The position numbers and the translations under genes were made by a program. DNA of 9,860 bases, taken from Bacteroidales bacterium (GTDB lineage: Bacteria > Bacteroidota > Bacteroidia > Bacteroidales > Bacteroidaceae). The notes under the pieces are model-generated. The model worked only from the letters and a program-made list of their open reading frames with translations. It ran no database searches and was not told the origin of the DNA. The stretch covers positions 1 through 9,860 of the forward strand of contig SFID01000101.1 in the NCBI GenBank assembly GCA_004555425.1. Direction: 5' to 3'. Position 1 is the first letter of the stretch. Every line of letters begins with the position of its first letter. Shown here in pieces: positions 5,719 to 9,860 of the stretch.

Positions 5719-5781
5719 AGGTTCGCACATTCCTATTTTAGGTTCACACACTCCTATTTTATCCTCCCATATACCTATATT
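5719..5781. repeat. Degenerate 21-bp tandem repeats before cvpA
   Basis: Units at 5719-5739 and 5740-5760 differ at only two of 21 positions. A third unit at 5761-5781 is degenerate, and the A/T-rich stretch before them may be a fourth. Each full unit holds an AGG...CCT inverted pair, for example AATAGG (5716-5721) with CCTATT (5732-5737). A period of 21 bp is two helical turns, which fits repeated protein-binding sites, but a simple minisatellite is equally possible. The last unit abuts the cvpA start codon. Confidence 0.6.
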
Positions 5782-5785
5782 ATAT

Positions 5786-6346
5786 ATGTATATTGACCTT
5801 TTTATCTGTGTCCTGGCTGTCTGGGCCATCTACAACGGCTGGAACAATGGTTTTGTAAAGGAGATATTTTCCACGCTTGGCGTTATCGCGGGTTTGGTAA
5901 TCGCTGCCATTATCTATTCCGTTTGGGGTAAGGATTTTTTGTCCGTTGCTGGCAGCGAAACCAATATGGTGCTGAGTGTCGGCATGTTCCTTATCCTTTG
6001 GATATTGTTGCCGCTGGTGTTTGGCCTTGTGGCCAACGTGCTCACACGAGCCATCAAGGGATTCCAGTTGGGCTTTTTCAACAGCCTGTTGGGCGTAGTA
6101 TTCAGCGTGGGTAAGTTTGCCCTGCTGCTCAGTTGCGTGCTCAACATGATGACGGCCCTCGACATTCTCGGCGAAAGCAAGAAGGCAGAAAGCCATCTCT
6201 ACCAGCCCGCCACACAACTCCTCCCCTTTGTCAGCCAACAGGTGGAGAAACAACATAACCAAGCCGTCCAGAGCGAGAAGAACGACACCCTCTGGGTGGA
6301 TTTCAACGGCAATCAACCCAAAGACAAGGAAAGCAGCCATGAGTAA
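5786..6346 (+). CDS. cvpA: CvpA family membrane protein
   Basis: This is a small integral inner-membrane protein of 186 residues in the CvpA (colicin V production) family. E. coli CvpA is needed for colicin V production, and its wider role in Bacteroidota is not established. Four hydrophobic segments are visible at about 3-22, 28-48, 62-84 and 100-120, with the family-like pattern of an N-terminal segment followed by NGWNNGFVKEI. A hydrophilic, probably cytoplasmic tail (about 130-186) follows. The start ATG gives MYIDLFI, so the protein begins directly with its first membrane segment. The gene sits between infB and sufB, the position I associate with Bacteroides-type genomes. Its last codons overlap the sufB start by 8 bp, so the two are likely translationally coupled. 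The family call rests on topology, motif and synteny. Confidence 0.85.
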   Translation: MYIDLFICVLAVWAIYNGWNNGFVKEIFSTLGVIAGLVIAAIIYSVWGKDFLSVAGSETNMVLSVGMFLILWILLPLVFGLVANVLTRAIKGFQLGFFNSLLGVVFSVGKFALLLSCVLNMMTALDILGESKKAESHLYQPATQLLPFVSQQVEKQHNQAVQSEKNDTLWVDFNGNQPKDKESSHE

Positions 6347-7811
6347 CCCTTCAGATATTCCCGCCTCCCCCATCAAAAACCAGGAGGCGCACGAGGCCGT
6401 ATCCAAAGCCTATGAATACGGCTTCACGACCGATGTGCACACCGAAATCATTGAGCGCGGACTCAACGAAGATGTCGTGCGATTGATTTCGGAGAAGAAG
6501 GGTGAACCGGAATGGCTTCTGGAATTTCGGCTGCGCGCTTTCCGTTATTGGCAAACCCTTGAACAACCTTCTTGGGCCCATGTCAACCTGCCCGAAATAG
6601 ACTATCAGGCCATCTCCTACTACGCCGACCCCACCGCCAAAGCCAAGGACGAAGGCAAAAAGGAGATTGACCCCGAGTTGATGAAGACTTTCGACAAACT
6701 GGGCATCCCTCTTGAAGAACGCATGGCGCTGGCGGGCGTGGCTGTTGACGCTGTCATGGACTCCGTTTCCGTCAAGACGACTTTCAAGGAGAAACTCCAA
6801 GAGAAGGGCGTTATCTTCTGCTCCATCAGTGAAGCCGTTCGCGAGAACCCCGAACTGGTGCGCAAATACCTAGGTAGCGTGGTGCCCTATCGCGACAACT
6901 ATTTCGCGGCTCTCAACAGTGCGGTATTCTCCGACGGCTCCTTTGTCTATATCCCGCGCGGCGTGCGCTGTCCCATGGAGTTGTCCACCTATTTCCGTAT
7001 CAACGCGAGAAACACGGGGCAGTTTGAGCGCACGCTGATTGTTTGCGAAGACGATGCCTACGTGTCCTACCTCGAAGGTTGCACCGCCCCAATGCGCGAT
7101 GAGAACCAGCTTCACGCGGCCATCGTTGAAATAGTTGTGGGCGCGAATGCCGAGGTGAAATATTCCACCGTGCAAAACTGGTATCCTGGCGATGCCGAGG
7201 GGCGCGGCGGTGTGTACAATCTGGTGACCAAGCGCGGACAGCTGCGCGGACAGAATGCCAAACTCTCGTGGACGCAAGTGGAAACGGGCAGTGCCATCAC
7301 CTGGAAATATCCCTCGTGTGTGCTTATGGGCGATGGGTCGCAAGCAGAATTTTACAGCGTGGCCGTCACCAACAATCACCAAGAGGCCGACACGGGCACC
7401 AAGATGATTCACATTGGCAAGAACACACGTTCGACCATCGTCTCGAAAGGCATATCGGCGGGCAAGAGTCAGAATTCCTATCGCGGCCTCGTCAAAGTGG
7501 GCAGCAAAGCCGATGGCGCGCGCAACCATTCCTCGTGCGACAGTCTGCTCATGACCGACACCTGTGGCGCGCACACCTATCCCTACATCGATGTGCACAA
7601 CGAAAATGCCACGGTGGAGCACGAAGCCACCACGAGCAAGATTTCCGAAGACCAACTTTTCTATTGCAACCAGCGCGGCATCCCCACCGAAACAGCAGTT
7701 GACCTCATCATCAACGGCTATGCCCGCGAGGTCATCAACAAGTTGCCGATGGAATTTGCCGTTGAAGCCCAAAAACTCCTTAGCATTTCCCTCGAGGGAA
7801 GCGTGGGATAG
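6339..7811 (+). CDS. sufB: Fe-S cluster assembly scaffold SufB
   Basis: SufB forms the SufBC2D scaffold on which Fe-S clusters are built in the cytoplasm from SufS/SufE sulfur before transfer to apoproteins. The 490-residue product has the family's normal length and contains YIPRGVRCPMELSTYFRIN, the beta-helix core, and the signature EHEATTSKISEDQLFYC. C400, H428 and E429 have the same spacing as the functional C405, H433 and E434 of E. coli SufB, so the scaffold appears competent. I chose ATG 6339 (MSNPSDIP) because it overlaps the end of cvpA by 8 bp in operon style. The frame is open upstream to 6228, but that part lies inside cvpA. The partners sufC and sufD are not downstream; the next gene is ricT. 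Confidence 0.98.
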   Translation: MSNPSDIPASPIKNQEAHEAVSKAYEYGFTTDVHTEIIERGLNEDVVRLISEKKGEPEWLLEFRLRAFRYWQTLEQPSWAHVNLPEIDYQAISYYADPTAKAKDEGKKEIDPELMKTFDKLGIPLEERMALAGVAVDAVMDSVSVKTTFKEKLQEKGVIFCSISEAVRENPELVRKYLGSVVPYRDNYFAALNSAVFSDGSFVYIPRGVRCPMELSTYFRINARNTGQFERTLIVCEDDAYVSYLEGCTAPMRDENQLHAAIVEIVVGANAEVKYSTVQNWYPGDAEGRGGVYNLVTKRGQLRGQNAKLSWTQVETGSAITWKYPSCVLMGDGSQAEFYSVAVTNNHQEADTGTKMIHIGKNTRSTIVSKGISAGKSQNSYRGLVKVGSKADGARNHSSCDSLLMTDTCGAHTYPYIDVHNENATVEHEATTSKISEDQLFYCNQRGIPTETAVDLIINGYAREVINKLPMEFAVEAQKLLSISLEGSVG

Positions 7812-7867
7812 CCTCCCCTCTCCCTCGTCCAAATACAGGGGCATCCACCCCACCTACCTATATATCT

Positions 7868-9130
7868 ATGGACAAAGAATTCAAGACTACTCCCTGCCTT
7901 CGCGGCCTCTGTGCCCGCGGATGCGGACGTTCCAATAGACCGCTCAACACCTACGACTACCTGGCAGATATGCCCGGCAACGATGAGTGGACGGACCTTG
8001 TTGAGGTGCAATTCAAGAACACCCGCAAGGGATATTTCCACAACGAAAACCACCTACCCCTCGTCATCGGCGACATGGTAGCCGTCGAAGCATCGCCGGG
8101 CCACGACATTGGTGTCGTCACCCTCACGGGCCAGTTGGTGCCCCTGCAAATGAAGAAGGCCAACCTCAAACCTGGCACCGAAATCCGGCGCATCTATCGC
8201 AAGGCACGCCCCGTTGACCTCGAAAAATACGAGGAAGCCAAGGCCCGCGAGCAGGACACGATGATTCGCTCCCGACAAATCGCCAAAGACTTGGAACTCA
8301 ATATGAAAATTGGCGACGTGGAATATCAGGGCGATGGCAACAAGGCCATCTTCTACTACATTGCCGATGCCCGTGTGGACTTTCGCAAACTCATCAAAGT
8401 GCTTGCCGAGGAATTTCATGTGCGCATTGAGATGAAGCAAATCGGTGCCCGTCAGGAAGCCGGCCGCATTGGCGGTTTCGGTCCCTGCGGCCGCGAACTC
8501 TGTTGCGCCACGTGGATGAAAAACTTCAACTCCGTTTCCACCGCCGCGGCCCGTTTCCAGGACATCTCGCCCAATCCGCAGAAACTGGCGGGCCAGTGCG
8601 CCAAACTGAAGTGCTGTCTCAACTACGAGGCCGATGCCTACGTGGAAGCCTTCCGCCAGTTGCCGCCCCGCGATGTACAGTTGGAAACTGCCGATGCCAC
8701 CTATTTCTATTTCAAGGCCGACATCCTGGCCCAACAAGTCACCTACAGCACCGACAAGCGGCTGGCAGCAAATCTCGTGACCATCTCTGTCCAGCGCGCC
8801 CATCAGATTATCGAACTCAACAAGGCGGGCGAGCGTCCCCTCTACCTCGAAGAGCAAGGACCACAGGAGCCCCAACGGCCCATTGACCTTGTCGAACAAG
8901 AGGACCTCACGCGCTTCGACCGCAATCGCAAAAAGAAAAACCGCAAACAGCGCGACCGCAACGATCGCCCCTCTCGTGGCAATCAGCCCATCGAAGGAAG
9001 CGCCAACGATGGCCAGCCAACAGAGCACAACGACAACAACGATCGCAACAACCGCCGCAGCAACGACCGCCGTGGCAACAATCGTACGCGCTATCGCAAC
9101 CGTCCAGGCGCAGGCGACGAAGCCAAATAA
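7868..9130 (+). CDS. ricT: PSP1-domain protein of the RicT (YaaT) family
   Basis: In Bacillus subtilis, RicT joins RicA and RicF in an Fe-S-containing complex that tunes RNase Y-dependent mRNA processing. The role in Bacteroidota is not established. The 420-residue product has an N-terminal cysteine group (C10, C15, C19 in CLRGLCARGC), a PSP1 domain over roughly residues 40-200, and the conserved clusters GPCGRELCC (C207, C212, C213) and CAKLKCC (C244, C249, C250), likely cluster or metal ligands. Residues about 352-420 form a disordered tail rich in Arg, Asn, Asp and Lys, absent from the shorter B. subtilis protein and possibly RNA-binding (inference). The ATG follows an A/T-rich leader, 56 bp after sufB. 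A strong terminator lies 4 bp past the stop. Fe-S chemistry links it to sufB next door. Confidence 0.9.
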   Translation: MDKEFKTTPCLRGLCARGCGRSNRPLNTYDYLADMPGNDEWTDLVEVQFKNTRKGYFHNENHLPLVIGDMVAVEASPGHDIGVVTLTGQLVPLQMKKANLKPGTEIRRIYRKARPVDLEKYEEAKAREQDTMIRSRQIAKDLELNMKIGDVEYQGDGNKAIFYYIADARVDFRKLIKVLAEEFHVRIEMKQIGARQEAGRIGGFGPCGRELCCATWMKNFNSVSTAAARFQDISPNPQKLAGQCAKLKCCLNYEADAYVEAFRQLPPRDVQLETADATYFYFKADILAQQVTYSTDKRLAANLVTISVQRAHQIIELNKAGERPLYLEEQGPQEPQRPIDLVEQEDLTRFDRNRKKKNRKQRDRNDRPSRGNQPIEGSANDGQPTEHNDNNDRNNRRSNDRRGNNRTRYRNRPGAGDEAK

Positions 9131-9134
9131 GCCT

Positions 9135-9170
9135 AAACACGGCGCGCCCTCGGGTGTGCCGTGTTTTTTT
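9135..9170 (+). terminator. Rho-independent terminator after ricT
   Basis: AAACACGGC (9135-9143) pairs perfectly with GCCGTGTTT (9158-9166), and further G/C pairing is possible inside the loop. Seven T residues run from 9164 to 9170. This is the best intrinsic terminator in the window, and it probably ends the cvpA-sufB-ricT or longer transcript. Because gldH starts only 43 bp later, gldH must use read-through or a promoter I could not recognise. Confidence 0.9.
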
Positions 9171-9212
9171 CACCATCTCTCCCCACCCTCCTCCCTAACC
9201 GCCCTCTCCCGA

Positions 9213-9689
9213 ATGAATATCAAGCCCGCCATCATTCTCATCCTGATAGCAGCCCTCGTTTCCTGCACCGAATCTACAGCCATCAAGGACTATCGCGACC
9301 TACCCACCGAAGGTTGGCGCGCCAAGGACACACTCACCTTCCAAGTGGACACCATCCGCCGCGCAGCCCCCTACGAGGTCATCCTAGGCATACGCACCTC
9401 CTCCGCCCATGCCTATCCTTTTCAGAAACTCACCATCGTGGCGGAGCAGCAATGGACTGCCAAGAATGGGACGACCATACGCTGCCACAAAGATACCTTG
9501 GAAATCAGCATTACCAACGAACAGGGCGATGCGCAGGGCACGGGCATTTCCAACTACGAGCACATCATTCCCCTCAACCGACTCAACCTAGAACCAGGCA
9601 ACCAAGGCCGCATCCGCATCTACCACCTCATGCGCCGCCCCACCCTGCCCGGCATCACCAATGTCGGCCTGGAACTCTCCCCGTTCTAG
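9213..9689 (+). CDS. gldH: GldH family lipoprotein
   Basis: GldH is a lipoprotein needed for gliding in Flavobacterium. Homologues are widespread in non-gliding Bacteroidales, where the role is unknown. The 158-residue product begins with a lipoprotein signal: a short charged start (MNIK), a hydrophobic stretch (PAIILILIAALV) and the lipobox LVSC with lipidated Cys18, so the mature protein is probably anchored in the outer membrane or facing the periplasm. The rest matches the family in size and character (about 155-165 residues, beta-rich, with RIYHLMRRPTLPGITNVGLEL near the end). I chose ATG 9213 because it places the signal peptide at the very start; the upstream part of the frame overlaps ricT. 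The ricT-gldH order is one I associate with Bacteroidales. A C/T-rich leader separates it from the ricT terminator. Confidence 0.85.
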   Translation: MNIKPAIILILIAALVSCTESTAIKDYRDLPTEGWRAKDTLTFQVDTIRRAAPYEVILGIRTSSAHAYPFQKLTIVAEQQWTAKNGTTIRCHKDTLEISITNEQGDAQGTGISNYEHIIPLNRLNLEPGNQGRIRIYHLMRRPTLPGITNVGLELSPF

Positions 9690-9729
9690 GCGTTTGAAAT
9701 TGAATATGGATTGTTCTCATTGAAAAAGC

Positions 9730-9848
9730 AATGTACCGCACGTTGCTTGCTCGTGTGGCTCAGCGGAAATGTTGGCTCATTGATAACTACTTCAAAGAGT
9801 ACAAACATCTGAAAACCGCTGAGCCACACGAGCAACGTGCGGTACATT
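9730..9848. repeat. Long inverted repeat, 33-37-bp arms
   Basis: The left arm (9730-9766, starting AATGTACCGCACGTTGC) and the right arm (9816-9848, ending GCAACGTGCGGTACATT) are perfect reverse complements except that the left arm carries a 4-bp tandem duplication of TTGC (9743-9750). The 49-bp centre contains a further ATGTT/AACAT pair (9769-9773 and 9804-9808). The whole can fold into a very stable hairpin 40 bp after gldH. No open reading frame lies inside and no target-site duplication is obvious at the edges. It could be a MITE-like element, a large REP-type palindrome or a bidirectional transcription barrier. Confidence 0.9.
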
Positions 9849-9860
9849 TCTTTCCAGCGC

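Noticed and set aside
5647..5829. 60-codon minus-strand frame with repeated IGVCEPK/IGMCEPI heptads
   Set aside because: The heptads follow from the 21-bp DNA repeat, and the frame runs through the infB terminator hairpin and into cvpA. No independent sign of coding.
9730..9848. Phase-variable invertible promoter flanked by inverted repeats
   Set aside because: The 49-bp centre is too short to be a plausible invertible promoter and holds no TAnnTTTG motif (the closest, TACTCTTTG on the minus strand, has the wrong spacing). No recombinase gene is in the window.

Overview
The window is chromosomal DNA from a member of the Bacteroidota, most likely order Bacteroidales and perhaps Prevotellaceae-like (the family is inference). 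Four things point there. The gene order rimP-nusA-infB-cvpA-sufB is one I know from Bacteroides-type genomes. RicT and the GldH lipoprotein are neighbours. Start codons are preceded by A/T-rich or pyrimidine-rich leaders rather than Shine-Dalgarno sites. Two promoters match the Bacteroidota pattern of TTG/TTTG, about 20 bp, then TAnnTTTG. All seven genes read rightward, and no transposase, phage, tRNA or rRNA gene is visible.

Bases 1-609 are a gene-free divergent control region. A leftward promoter (103-134) fires out of the window through an immediate hairpin and U-run (51-94). A rightward promoter (443-473) serves rimP and also runs at once into a hairpin with a T-rich tail (485-520). Between them lie a 34-bp perfect inverted repeat (139-172), an array of six small hairpins separated by a TAGTTTCAAC-like linker (225-369), and a further inverted repeat (375-418).

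Bases 610-5650 hold the translation/transcription core operon: rimP (30S maturation), nusA (elongation, pausing and termination) and infB (initiation factor 2). The 334-bp rimP-nusA gap is unusually busy. It holds a hairpin, a purine-rich 7-bp repeat, a pyrimidine-rich 10-bp repeat, and a second hairpin array that is the inverted counterpart of the one upstream of rimP, sharing a 35-nt exact complementary block.

Bases 5651-7811 carry a strong hairpin, degenerate 21-bp repeats, cvpA (membrane protein) and sufB (Fe-S scaffold), the last two overlapping by 8 bp. Instead of sufC and sufD, the next gene is ricT (7868-9130), whose family binds Fe-S clusters. A textbook terminator follows, then gldH (9213-9689). 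The window closes with a 119-bp hairpin-forming inverted repeat (9730-9848).

The protein-coding part is conventional housekeeping. The unexplained material is intergenic: the modular hairpin arrays flanking rimP, the matched hairpin leaders of the two divergent transcripts, and the terminal long inverted repeat.
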